Under the pieces are notes generated by a model. The model worked only from the letters and a program-made list of their open reading frames with translations. It did no database searches and was not told the origin of the DNA. Positions 1 to 7,338 of a stretch of DNA of 64,000 nucleotides are shown one piece after another (the first letter of the stretch is position 1; each line of letters begins with the position of its first letter). Location of the stretch: assembly GCA_937879855.1 (NCBI GenBank), contig CALFMO010000007.1:310001-374000 (forward strand), written 5' to 3'. Origin of the DNA: an uncultured Acidobacteriaceae bacterium. GTDB taxonomy: Bacteria > Acidobacteriota > Terriglobia > Terriglobales > Acidobacteriaceae. The translations under genes were made by a program, and so were the position numbers.

Positions 1-432
1 CGTGAACGCTTCCCAACGCGATGTCTCCGCGGATCGCTTCGCATCAATAGCAACGACAACAGCCTGCGAACCAAAGCGTTCCGCGATCCGCTTGATCAAT
101 GTTGGATCGGCAAGTGCCGCTGAGTTTATGCTGATCTTGTCTGCGCCCGCTGAAAACACGGCTGCCGCATCCCCCAGCGTGCGTATGCCGCCTCCTACCG
201 TGAATGGAATAAACAATTGACGTGCGGCCCGGCGCACCGTGTCCAGCAGAGTCGCGCGCCTTTCGTGCGCTGCAGAAATATCCAGAAGCACGATCTCGTC
301 CGCTCCAGAGGCGCTATGCGCCTTTGCCAGTTCGGCGGGGTCGCCCGCGTCGCGCAAATTTTCAAACCGCACACCCTTCACCACGCGGCCGCCGTCCACA
401 TCCAGGCAAGCGATAATACGTTTCGTCAGCAT
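1..432 (-). CDS. hisF: Imidazole glycerol phosphate synthase cyclase subunit HisF (3' end outside window)
   Basis: The first 144 residues are present; the family is about 255 residues, so the C-terminal 40 percent lies beyond the left edge. HisF is the cyclase half of the HisH-HisF complex: it uses ammonia delivered by HisH to turn PRFAR into imidazole glycerol phosphate and AICAR. The N-terminus reads MLTKRIIACLDVDGGRVVKG, with catalytic Asp11 in CLDVD and the second catalytic Asp130 in VVVAIDAKR, both at the canonical positions. The phosphate-binding FTVGGGIR motif is at 77-84. The ATG lies one base past the hisH stop codon, so the two are almost certainly translationally coupled. The usual hisA gene is not between hisH and hisF. 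Confidence 0.96.
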   Translation of the reverse strand, partial: MLTKRIIACLDVDGGRVVKGVRFENLRDAGDPAELAKAHSASGADEIVLLDISAAHERRATLLDTVRRAARQLFIPFTVGGGIRTLGDAAAVFSAGADKISINSAALADPTLIKRIAERFGSQAVVVAIDAKRSAETSRWEAFT

Positions 433-433
433 C

Positions 434-1024
434 TCAGAGCGCACAAAAATTGCCCAGTATCTTCAAACCGGTCTCTCCGGATTTTTCGGGATGAAACTGC
501 ACCCCGAACAGCTGATCCCGTTCCACAGCCGCTGAAAAACATCCGCCATATTCACAGCAAGCCACCGTCGTCTCCGTAACCGGCGCGCGAAACGAGTGCG
601 TGAAATATACGAACGAAGACGACGCGACGCCACGGAACAGTCGCGAAGAAGGAGAAACGTCAAGCTGGTTCCACCCCACATGCGGCGATTTCACCTTCGC
701 CGGAAATCGCTCACAATCGCCGCTCAACGCGCCCAGTCCCGGCGTCTCCGGCGATTCCTGACTTCCCTCGAACATCCACTGCATTCCAACGCAGATCCCG
801 AGGAACGGAACTCCGCGACCAATGCCATCGGCAATAGCTTCCTGCAAACCGGATCGTCCGAGCGCCGCCGTTGAAGCAAAATGGCCGACTCCCGGAAGCA
901 CGATCTTCTTCGCTCTAGCAACCTGCGCAGGATCGGAGGTAATCGCGCAATCTTCGCCCAGCCAGTCCAACGCCTTCTTCACCGAAACCAGATTTCCGGC
1001 GCCGTAATCCACAATCGCAATCAT
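434..1024 (-). CDS. hisH: Imidazole glycerol phosphate synthase glutaminase subunit HisH
   Basis: HisH hydrolyses glutamine and channels ammonia to HisF in histidine biosynthesis. The 196-residue protein is normal for the class I glutamine amidotransferase family. The catalytic triad is visible: nucleophile Cys78 in GICVGMQ, and His178 and Glu180 in FHPEKSG near the C-terminus. The oxyanion-strand motif LPGVGHF is at about residues 43-49. I chose the ATG at 1024 because its A is shared with the hisB stop codon (TGATG overlap); a GTG one codon upstream at 1027 is a possible alternative. It is the sixth structural gene of the his operon. Confidence 0.96.
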   Translation of the reverse strand: MIAIVDYGAGNLVSVKKALDWLGEDCAITSDPAQVARAKKIVLPGVGHFASTAALGRSGLQEAIADGIGRGVPFLGICVGMQWMFEGSQESPETPGLGALSGDCERFPAKVKSPHVGWNQLDVSPSSRLFRGVASSSFVYFTHSFRAPVTETTVACCEYGGCFSAAVERDQLFGVQFHPEKSGETGLKILGNFCAL

Positions 1025-1611
1025 CACAGCACTCCTTTTGTGCTAGGCAGCAGGCGCGCCATGCGCCGATCACGCCAGCACGCCGCACGCAGCGCCCGAG
1101 CAAACGCCTTGAACAGGGCCTCAATCTTGTGATGACTCGAGCGCCCGTAAAGCACACGCGCATGAACATTCGCCCGCGCCCCACGAGCAAAACCTTCAAA
1201 AAAATCGGGCACAAGCTCCGCTTGCAGATCGCCCACCAACCGCGTGCGCACTTTTGTGTCGACCACGGCGGCGGTACGCCCGCAAAAGTCCACGGCCGCC
1301 ATCCCCATCGTCTCGTCCATCGGCATCAGGAAATATCCGGCCCGCAGAATGCCGCGCTTGCTGCCCAACGCCTTGTCAAACGCCTGCCCGAGCACGATTC
1401 CAATATCTTCGACCGTATGATGCTGGTCTACGTCAAGATCGCCGTGCGCCGTCAACTTCAGATCGAAGCCCCCGTGATGCGCAAACAACTCCAGCATGTG
1501 ATCAAAAAAACGAATGCCGGTGGATACCTGGTAACGCCCGCGCCCTTCGATGGTGAGCGAGATCTGAATCTGTGTTTCTTTACTGACCCGCTTGATGCTT
1601 CCCTTTCTCAT
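1024..1611 (-). CDS. hisB: Imidazoleglycerol-phosphate dehydratase HisB
   Basis: This enzyme dehydrates imidazole glycerol phosphate to imidazole acetol phosphate. It is 195 residues long, the size of the monofunctional dehydratase, so there is no fused histidinol-phosphatase domain as in E. coli. The metal-binding HHTVED motif is at 64-69 and the second HHKIEALFKA motif is near the C-terminus; FFDHM, also typical, is at about 35-39. The reading frame is open further upstream, but the ATG at 1611 overlaps the hisC stop as ATGA and gives the family-like N-terminus MRKGSIKRVSKET, so the longer 233-codon reading is not used. Confidence 0.96.
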   Translation of the reverse strand: MRKGSIKRVSKETQIQISLTIEGRGRYQVSTGIRFFDHMLELFAHHGGFDLKLTAHGDLDVDQHHTVEDIGIVLGQAFDKALGSKRGILRAGYFLMPMDETMGMAAVDFCGRTAAVVDTKVRTRLVGDLQAELVPDFFEGFARGARANVHARVLYGRSSHHKIEALFKAFARALRAACWRDRRMARLLPSTKGVL

Positions 1612-2684
1612 CGCCGCGATGCCCCCTGCGCAATGCCAAGCTCCTCGCATGTTTCCTGGAGAGCAGCGAGCAAGCGACCCGCGTGCGCTTGCGGTCCCAG
1701 TGTGATGCGAACACATCCTTCGCAACCGTGATCGCTGGTGCGGTCGCGAACCAGGATGCCACGACGTCTCATCTGTTCGACGAAAGCTGCCGCCGCGCCC
1801 ACGCGTGCAAGCACGAAATTAGCCTGGCTGGCCCAGAACTGAATTCCAAGGGCTTCGAGCGCACGCTCCAGTCGAGCCCGTGACTCGCGCACCTCGCTCA
1901 CATACTGCCGAATGTAGCTTTGGTCCCCAAGAGCCTCCGGCAAGCAGGCCAGCGCCACCGCGTTCACGTTGTAAGGCGAACTAACCCGCCGCGCGGAACG
2001 CATCTGCTCGGCATCGCCAACCAGCACTCCAATGCGCAGCCCAGCCAGCCCGTAGGCCTTGGAAAAAGTGCGCGCCACAAACAGGTTTGGGAGTTCATTG
2101 CGAGCTGCCAGCATACTCTGCCCATAAAACTCAAAATAGGCTTCGTCCACCAGCACCGCCGCGTCGGGCGCCGAACGAGCGATTCGCGCTAACTCCGCCG
2201 CTGGCGCGACCGTTCCTGTGGGATTGTTTGGATTCGCGACCGCGATCAGTCGCGTTCGCGGCGTAATGCGCTTACACAATTCGTCGGCAGGAAACTCAAA
2301 ATCCTTGCCAGCGGGAACTGCGATAAGCTGCGCTCCCGCAGCCATGACATAAATCCGGTACATGGAATACGTCGGCACAGCGATCAGCGCCTCGTCCCCT
2401 GCCTCCAGGTAGGTCTCGCACAGCAGGTGGATCGCTTCGTCCACGCCATTGGTCAGCAGCAGTTCCGCCTGCGGGACTTTTAGAAAGTCCGCCACCGCCG
2501 CTTCCACCGGTTCACGCTCGGGATAACTTGCAAGTTGTTCGGGCGTCAACTGCCGCAAACGCTCGAGCACTCGGGGCGAACACCCGACCGTGTTCTCGTT
2601 GAAATCCAGGCGCAGCCCGGAACGCCCCGCCAGGGGCGGGTGGTACGAAGGCAACGTGCGCACCGTTTCCCGCGGATTAAGCAT
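1608..2684 (-). CDS. hisC: Histidinol-phosphate aminotransferase HisC
   Basis: This is a PLP-dependent class I/II aminotransferase that converts imidazole acetol phosphate to histidinol phosphate, in the cytoplasm. It has 358 residues, as expected. Visible motifs are the substrate-binding N-terminal LDFNENT, the NPNNPTGT turn (about 151-158), the cofactor Asp in VLVDEAYFEF, and the Schiff-base Lys209 in TFSKAYGLAGLR. The start ATG overlaps the end of hisD by 8 bp and the stop overlaps the start of hisB, so the gene is embedded in the translationally coupled his operon. Operon position makes HisC much more likely than a paralogous aromatic aminotransferase. Confidence 0.95.
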   Translation of the reverse strand: MLNPRETVRTLPSYHPPLAGRSGLRLDFNENTVGCSPRVLERLRQLTPEQLASYPEREPVEAAVADFLKVPQAELLLTNGVDEAIHLLCETYLEAGDEALIAVPTYSMYRIYVMAAGAQLIAVPAGKDFEFPADELCKRITPRTRLIAVANPNNPTGTVAPAAELARIARSAPDAAVLVDEAYFEFYGQSMLAARNELPNLFVARTFSKAYGLAGLRIGVLVGDAEQMRSARRVSSPYNVNAVALACLPEALGDQSYIRQYVSEVRESRARLERALEALGIQFWASQANFVLARVGAAAAFVEQMRRRGILVRDRTSDHGCEGCVRITLGPQAHAGRLLAALQETCEELGIAQGASRR

Positions 2685-3918
2685 GTTCGCACCTCACGCG
2701 GATCGATCGCGCATGCGCTGGCAATCCCTCCGCCGCGGCAAGGCATTCGATTGCCGGAGCAATCCGCCTCAACCCTGCGGCAGAAAGCTGCTGCACTGTA
2801 ATCACCTTCACAAAATCCGCCACGCTCAGACCTCCTCGAAAACGCGCCTGCCCCGAAGTCGGCAACACATGATTGGGACCGGAAGCGTAATCGCCCGCCG
2901 CCTGCGCCGAGTAATTCCCCACAAATACCGAACCCGCATTCTGGATAAACGGCAAGTCATCCGCCTCCACCGTGATGTGCTCGGCCGCAATGCGATTAGC
3001 CCACTCCCGCGCTTGTTCGCGCGAAGTTGCGATGAGAATTGCTCCCCGCCTCCGCAAAGATTTTTGCGCGATCGGATTCCCTTTCGCGGCCTGCGTCACA
3101 GCAGCTTTCACAGTTCGTGCCAACTCCCGAGACGTCGTGATAAACACAGCCAAAGTCTCGGGATCATGCTCGGCCTGCGCGATCAGATCAGCCGCAATAA
3201 ATTCCGGAACGCCCGAGTCGCTCAAGACCACGGCTTCCGTAGGCCCCGCCAGAAAATCAATCGCGCAGTCGAACGAAACCAGTTTCTTAGCAACCGTGAC
3301 GTACGCGTTCCCAGGCCCCACAATCTTGTCGACGCGTGCAATGCTGCTGGCGCCATACGCTAACGCCGCAATAGCCTGCGCCCCACCTACGCGATAAAAC
3401 TCGCGCACGCCCAACATTGCGGCCGCAGCTAAAACTTCCACCGAAGGCTTTGGGGACACGGCCCGAATATTCTTCACGCCGGCAACCTGCGCGGGAATCA
3501 CCGTCATCAGCAAGGTAGAGACCAGCGGATAACGTCCGCCCGGAACATAGCAGCCCACAGATTCCAACGGTCGCACGATTTGCCCCAGAGAAATTCCGTC
3601 TTGCGTCCGCATCCAGCCGTCGGGCTTCTGCCATTCGCAAAACTGGCGGATGCTCTCCGCAGCCTGGCGGAGAGACTTCAGCAACTCTGCAGGAACCGTC
3701 TCCGACGCTTCCGCCATTTCCGCCTCAGACACACGCAGAGGTTTTTTCGCAGCCAGTCCATCCCACTGCTCCGCATATCGCCGAAGCGATCGCTCCCCTC
3801 CTCTACGAACACCCTCAACGATGCGACGAACGCGCGGCTCCAACCCGCTCAGGAGCCCGCTTCGTGCGGCAAGGCGTTCCACCAACCCATCAGCCGCGCG
3901 GCCGGAGACAATCCGCAT
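2677..3918 (-). CDS. hisD: Histidinol dehydrogenase HisD
   Basis: This zinc enzyme oxidises L-histidinol to L-histidine in two NAD-dependent steps, the last reactions of the pathway. With the ATG at 3918 the protein is 413 residues, close to the family norm of about 430. Conserved features are the GGRYPLVSTLLM segment, the VDKIVGPGNAYV nucleotide-binding stretch, the AQAEHDPET zinc-site segment and the catalytic AEHITVEAD motif. The frame is open 26 codons further upstream, but the ATG at 3918 overlaps the hisG stop (TGATG), and the extra codons lie inside hisG. Confidence 0.96.
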   Translation of the reverse strand: MRIVSGRAADGLVERLAARSGLLSGLEPRVRRIVEGVRRGGERSLRRYAEQWDGLAAKKPLRVSEAEMAEASETVPAELLKSLRQAAESIRQFCEWQKPDGWMRTQDGISLGQIVRPLESVGCYVPGGRYPLVSTLLMTVIPAQVAGVKNIRAVSPKPSVEVLAAAAMLGVREFYRVGGAQAIAALAYGASSIARVDKIVGPGNAYVTVAKKLVSFDCAIDFLAGPTEAVVLSDSGVPEFIAADLIAQAEHDPETLAVFITTSRELARTVKAAVTQAAKGNPIAQKSLRRRGAILIATSREQAREWANRIAAEHITVEADDLPFIQNAGSVFVGNYSAQAAGDYASGPNHVLPTSGQARFRGGLSVADFVKVITVQQLSAAGLRRIAPAIECLAAAEGLPAHARSIRVRCEHA

Positions 3919-4787
3919 CACAGCACCACCTTGTTCAGCGGATACTCCACAATCCCCTGCGCCTGCGCTTCTTTCAGCCGCGGTATCACATTCCACGCCG
4001 CTCCTTCGTCGATCACAGTGTTAACTGCCAGCCAGTCTTCATCGCTCAGATGAGAGATGGTCGGCTTCTGCAACGCCGGCAACACCGCCAACACTGCGGC
4101 CAGGTTCTCTTTCTTTACGTTCAGCATCAACCCCACACGGTCCTGTGCTTCCATTGCGCCTTGCAGCATCAGAGCCAGATTGTCGATTTTTCGTCGCTTG
4201 TCGCGGTCCGCGTATGAGCACTTGTTGGCAATCAATTGCGTGTTCGATTCCAGCACCGTCTCCAGAATGCGTAGCCGGTTCGCTTTCAGCGAACTCCCAG
4301 TCTCGGTGACTTCGACGATGGCGTCCGCCAGCATAGGCGGCTTCACTTCCGTGGCTCCCCAGGAAAACTCAACCCGCACCTCGACACCTTTCTTAAGGAA
4401 GTAGTCGCGCGTAACTTTCACCAGTTCGGTGGCAACAATTTTTCCTGAAAGATCCTCTGCGCGCTGAATGGACGAATCCTCCGGCGCCGCCAGCACCCAT
4501 CGCACTTTGCCGCGGCTGCGCTTGGCATAAATCAGGTCACTCACGGTCACCACTTCCAGTCCGCTCTCAATCACCCAGTCGAGCCCCGTCAAGCCGGCGT
4601 CAATGGCGCCGTGCTCCACGTAGCGCGCCATCTCCTGCGCCCGGATCAACATGCAGTCGATCTCCGGATCTGCCGTGCTCGCGACATATGATCGCCCGCT
4701 GGTGTATGCTGGCAGCCCCGCGCGCGCGAATAGTTCTAAGGTCGCCTCCTGCAAACTGCCTTTAGGAATTCCGATGCGCAGCTTCAT
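3918..4787 (-). CDS. hisG: ATP phosphoribosyltransferase HisG, long form
   Basis: HisG catalyses the first committed step of histidine synthesis, condensing ATP with PRPP, and is normally feedback-inhibited by histidine. It has 289 residues, which is the long form. The N-terminus MKLRIGIPKGSLQEATLELF and the IDAGLTGLDWV segment mark the catalytic domains. The last 75 or so residues match the regulatory ACT-like domain, so a separate HisZ subunit should not be needed. The start at 4787 overlaps the hisI stop (ATGA); a 20-codon upstream extension inside hisI is discarded. Confidence 0.96.
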   Translation of the reverse strand: MKLRIGIPKGSLQEATLELFARAGLPAYTSGRSYVASTADPEIDCMLIRAQEMARYVEHGAIDAGLTGLDWVIESGLEVVTVSDLIYAKRSRGKVRWVLAAPEDSSIQRAEDLSGKIVATELVKVTRDYFLKKGVEVRVEFSWGATEVKPPMLADAIVEVTETGSSLKANRLRILETVLESNTQLIANKCSYADRDKRRKIDNLALMLQGAMEAQDRVGLMLNVKKENLAAVLAVLPALQKPTISHLSDEDWLAVNTVIDEGAAWNVIPRLKEAQAQGIVEYPLNKVVL

Positions 4788-5146
4788 CGCGCCTCCTTCG
4801 AAGGCGTCGCTTCTCTTACTTTTCGGGAAACGGCCTCGGTGAAACACGACCGCGTGCCGCGATGGCAGACCACTCCCGCTCCCTCCACTTCAACTCGCAG
4901 CAGCAAAGTGTCGCGGTCACAGTCCGTGTGGGCGGAAACAACCCGCAGCCGGTTTCCCGAAGTCTCGCCCTTCATCCAGAGTTGCTGGCGCGTCCGGCTG
5001 TAGAACGTTACATAGCCATCCTCCAGCGTGCGCTCCAGCGCGTCGCGATTCATAAATCCCACCATCAGAACTTCGCCGTCGGTCGAATCCTGCACCACGG
5101 CAGGAAGCAGCCCGCCCATTTTTTCGAAATCGAATTCTGCATTCAT
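4784..5146 (-). CDS. hisI: Phosphoribosyl-AMP cyclohydrolase HisI
   Basis: This opens the adenine ring of phosphoribosyl-AMP, the third step of histidine synthesis. At 120 residues it is the monofunctional cyclohydrolase with no HisE (phosphoribosyl-ATP pyrophosphatase) domain fused. The metal site DCDRD (Asp75, Cys76, Asp77, Asp79) and the zinc cysteines Cys94 and Cys101 in CHRGTRSC are intact. A purine-rich Shine-Dalgarno (AGAGGA) lies 9 nt before the ATG. It is the first structural gene of the operon; the attenuator terminator ends only 24 nt upstream of its start. hisE is not seen in this window. Confidence 0.95.
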   Translation of the reverse strand: MNAEFDFEKMGGLLPAVVQDSTDGEVLMVGFMNRDALERTLEDGYVTFYSRTRQQLWMKGETSGNRLRVVSAHTDCDRDTLLLRVEVEGAGVVCHRGTRSCFTEAVSRKVREATPSKEAR

Positions 5147-5170
5147 ATTCGCAATTCCTCTCCGAGAAAC

Positions 5171-5204
5171 AAAAAGCCCGCTGAGCGTTGTCGCGTCAGC
5201 GGGC
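5171..5204 (-). terminator. Attenuator terminator of the his operon
   Basis: On the minus strand a perfect 9-bp stem, GCCCGCTGA with TCAGCGGGC (5196-5204 and 5176-5184), encloses an 11-nt loop that can pair a further GCG/CGC across one bulged base. It is followed at once by TTTTTG. It lies 41 nt after the stop of a histidine-rich leader ORF and 24 nt before hisI. That placement, between leader peptide and first structural gene, is what transcription attenuation requires: termination when charged tRNA-His is plentiful, read-through when ribosomes stall on the His codons. Confidence 0.88.
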
Positions 5205-5245
5205 CGAAACTCCTGAAAAGTGCCGTTAATTCAAAGGATGCAATC

Positions 5246-5314
5246 TCAGGTGTACATCGCCGCCGTCGCGCTGTGCGCGTGATGGTGATGGCGATGATGG
5301 AAACGAGACAACAT
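5246..5314 (-). CDS. hisL: His operon leader peptide (attenuation sensor)
   Basis: A 22-codon ORF encodes MLSRFHHRHHHHAHSATAAM followed by YT and TGA. Seven of the nine residues at positions 6-14 are histidine, the hallmark of a his leader peptide whose translation senses tRNA-His charging. An AGGA sequence 5 nt before the ATG can serve as ribosome-binding site. The ORF is followed by an intrinsic terminator and then by hisI. The peptide itself should have no other role. His leader peptides are well known in enterobacteria and have been inferred comparatively in other groups. The peptide sequence here is read directly; its regulatory use is inferred from arrangement. Confidence 0.88.
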   Translation of the reverse strand: MLSRFHHRHHHHAHSATAAMYT

Positions 5315-5323
5315 CCTGTTCCT

Positions 5324-5352
5324 ACGGTACGAGACCGATCCGTCTCGGTCAA
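5324..5352 (-). promoter_or_regulatory. Candidate his promoter with dyad in the spacer
   Basis: On the minus strand TTGACC (5352-5347) and TACCGT (5329-5324) are separated by exactly 17 nt, a reasonable sigma-70-type pair. The dyad GACCGA-N6-TCGGTC overlaps the -35 element and the spacer (5350-5333), as an operator might. If this promoter is used, transcription would start only a few bases before the leader ATG. A second possible -10, TAAAAT at 5360-5355, would give a longer 5' end that includes the AGGA site, but it has no convincing -35. Confidence 0.4.
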
Positions 5353-5511
5353 GGATTTTAAACGATTAGCGCTCGCTGTTTTTTGAATGCACCCAATTCG
5401 AATTTCGCATGCCCCGCCAGGATGCCGCCACGAAGCGACGGACCAATGTAGCTTCCCCAGCGAAGTGCAATCATCTTTCATTTTTCATTTCACATGACAA
5501 TTCATTCAGAC

Positions 5512-6249
5512 TCACGATCCCGGCGAACCCGCCTTGATCTCCGCCGCCTTGCCATCGTGATACACAATCACCAGCGGCTTACCACCGTTCGGATAGCGCA
5601 CTGTCTTTTCGTCAGAACCGCCGCCCGCATCCGGTACGCCCATGCCGACCGCGAAATCCGCCTGCATCTCGTTCATCCCCGGCTTCACCTGGTGCTGCTC
5701 GACTGCCTGCCACACATCCGGTGGCCAGTGCTTATACAAATCGCGCGGATCCTCCACGAAAAACATTTCGTCGGAATAAATCTTGTACTGTCCGTCCGCT
5801 TCATATCCAATCGGCACTGCGTTCGTCTTCCCTTCCTTCTGAAACACGGCCATTACCTGCAGGCGTTGTCCCGCTCCTGAAGGCTTGGCCGTGACCACGT
5901 CTTGGATCTCCAGTTTCTCAATTGGCAAGAGCAGGCCAGCCTCGTGCGCAAAGTCGACGCGCTTGCTGGCCGGGTTGTACGGATAGTATGTATACCGATA
6001 ACCCTCTTTCACCCATACCGGCTGCTGGGTAAGCTGTTTCGCGCTCTTCAGGTCGTAGGGATAAAGCTTCTTGGGATTGACGTAGAAATCGGGATTCGAA
6101 TAACCAACGTTCGCGGCCTCCTTCCGCTTCTCGGCGGCAAGCCGGTCTTCATGCCGGTGGTACAGAATGAACCCCGCCCGCACTCCCGCAATCACCATCG
6201 CGAGCAGCAAGGCCAGCTGTATCTTTTGCCTCGCTTCCGGACTTATCAT
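5512..6249 (-). CDS. Membrane-anchored protein with BamE-like C-terminal segment
   Basis: The 245-residue protein is of unknown function. One N-terminal transmembrane segment (about residues 10-30) is followed by a charged stretch, DRLAAEKRKEA, and a soluble domain rich in Tyr and Pro. The C-terminal 55 residues (KPGMNEMQADFAVGMG, then a strand-rich segment ending IVYHDGKAAEIKAG) resemble the SmpA/BamE fold, in which G-M-x-x-x-Q-V is followed by beta strands. This likeness is by eye only. A TACAGT hexamer lies 7 nt before the ATG and no Shine-Dalgarno is close. It is transcribed away from the his operon control region's upstream side and is followed by that region. Confidence 0.75.
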   Translation of the reverse strand: MISPEARQKIQLALLLAMVIAGVRAGFILYHRHEDRLAAEKRKEAANVGYSNPDFYVNPKKLYPYDLKSAKQLTQQPVWVKEGYRYTYYPYNPASKRVDFAHEAGLLLPIEKLEIQDVVTAKPSGAGQRLQVMAVFQKEGKTNAVPIGYEADGQYKIYSDEMFFVEDPRDLYKHWPPDVWQAVEQHQVKPGMNEMQADFAVGMGVPDAGGGSDEKTVRYPNGGKPLVIVYHDGKAAEIKAGSPGS

Positions 6250-6278
6250 GAAATGAACTGTACCAAGTTCTCCGCGTA

Positions 6279-6312
6279 CTCAGCGGGATTTCTTCGCAAC
6301 CTTTGCGCTGAG
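6279..6312. repeat. Small inverted repeat, remnant of a CTCAGCG palindrome family
   Basis: CTCAGCG (6279-6285) and CGCTGAG (6306-6312) form a 7-bp stem around 20 nt. The surrounding wording (tctccgcg, ctcagcgg, cttcgcaac) resembles one arm of the much larger inverted repeat at 41873-41996, so this looks like a decayed member of that family. It lies between divergent genes. Confidence 0.45.
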
Positions 6313-6405
6313 CCTCTGACTTCGCTCCGATCACTCCCTTGCAGAGGCTGGAGGCGTCCCGTCAGCCTGCGGCTAAGGTAAACTGGCAACAGAGGAATTT
6401 CTACA

Positions 6406-6735
6406 ATGGCGGCCATCACGGAACAAGACGTCCTGAGCGCCCTGAAGAGTTGCTACGACCCGGAGATCCCGGTCAATATCGTCGACCTTGGACTGATCTA
6501 CAAAGTGGATTTCGCGTCCGCGGGGAATGCCGCCGAACCGAAACAAGATGTCACTGTCGATATGACCCTGACCGCGCAAGGTTGCCCGGAGCACGTCAAC
6601 ATCAGCGCCCAGGTCAAATCCCGCGTCGAGCAATTGCCCGGTGTCAACACCTGCACCGTCAACGTCGTTTGGACTCCGCCCTGGACTCCCGAGCGCCTCA
6701 GCCCCGACGCCAGAAAACAGCTCGGCATCGAGTAG
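6406..6735 (+). CDS. MIP18/DUF59 family protein, SufT-like Fe-S assembly factor
   Basis: At 109 residues it is a single DUF59 domain. Family motifs are YDPEIPVNIVDLGLIYKV near the N-terminus, the TAQGCPEH loop with the conserved Cys, and the C-terminal WTPPWTPERLSPDAR. Such proteins (SufT, PaaD, the N-domain of Apd1/Mrp proteins) assist Fe-S cluster assembly or maturation. The P-P-W-T-P-E-R-L ending is typical of the SufT-like branch. No suf or paa genes are adjacent, so the client is unknown. An AGAGGA sequence 9 nt before the ATG supports the start. Confidence 0.85.
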   Translation: MAAITEQDVLSALKSCYDPEIPVNIVDLGLIYKVDFASAGNAAEPKQDVTVDMTLTAQGCPEHVNISAQVKSRVEQLPGVNTCTVNVVWTPPWTPERLSPDARKQLGIE

Positions 6736-6845
6736 AAGCGCCAGCGTCAAAAAGCTTTGACTGCAGAGAGCAGCAGGAATCCTGCTTTTCTTGGCGCCCG
6801 CCGCGGATCTTCTTCGCCAACTCCGCGGTTGAAAGCTCTTTCCTG

Positions 6846-7124
6846 CTATCCGCCGATCTCATCCCAGGCATCGAAGGCCGACTGCCCTGCCGCCTCGGTA
6901 ATCCGCTTGCCCGCCTTGGCGGCCATCTCCATCACGTGCATCCCGCGTTCAAAATAATCCGGCAGCGACTGTCGCACTCTCTCGAACTGTTCCGGATATT
7001 CCGAGGCCAGGACAGCCAGACCGATCCCGCCGGCCAGCACGCCTGCGGGAAATCTCTTCTTCATAAAGAACATTGCAGCCACGCCCATGGAACTGAGCAC
7101 AATCGCTTTTTTCCACGATTCCAT
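6846..7124 (-). CDS. Small membrane protein of unknown function
   Basis: The 92-residue protein begins MESWKKAIVLSSMGVAAMFF; one or two hydrophobic segments (about 7-22 and 28-42) are followed by an amphipathic helical half ending in AFDAWDEIGG. I do not recognise the family. The frame is open for 62 more codons upstream, but the ATG at 7124 has a good GAGGGA Shine-Dalgarno and starts the hydrophobic segment directly, while the upstream part is Cys- and Arg-rich noise. Confidence 0.6.
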   Translation of the reverse strand: MESWKKAIVLSSMGVAAMFFMKKRFPAGVLAGGIGLAVLASEYPEQFERVRQSLPDYFERGMHVMEMAAKAGKRITEAAGQSAFDAWDEIGG

Positions 7125-7260
7125 TGTCGTTCCCTCAAAGAGTTCTTTAAGTTGCAAAAAGAGGCATCTTCGTTGCCAAAATTGTAGCTCGTCGCGCCTT
7201 TGCTCGCGTACTTCGCCTGACTCAGACACTATCCTTCCCGAGGCAAACCGCGCAGAGTTC

Positions 7261-7296
7261 CCTTGCCTGCCGCAGGCGGCGCAGTCGCAGGCAAGG
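7261..7296. repeat. Inverted repeat with 10-bp perfect arms
   Basis: CCTTGCCTGC (7261-7270) pairs perfectly with GCAGGCAAGG (7287-7296); CCTGC also recurs in the loop, so alternative hairpins exist. There is no T-run, so it is not a typical terminator. It lies between the end of the sigma-54 activator gene and the small membrane protein gene, and belongs in style with the other dispersed palindromes of this window. Confidence 0.5.
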
Positions 7297-7338
7297 CGTT
7301 GACTTTCCATTGTGAGGGGCTAACTCTCGAGACGGGCG

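Noticed and set aside
5143..5481. 112-codon minus-strand ORF across the his leader region
   Set aside because: It spans the attenuator hairpin and is out of frame with the His-rich leader peptide, which has its own ribosome-binding site and explains the region better.
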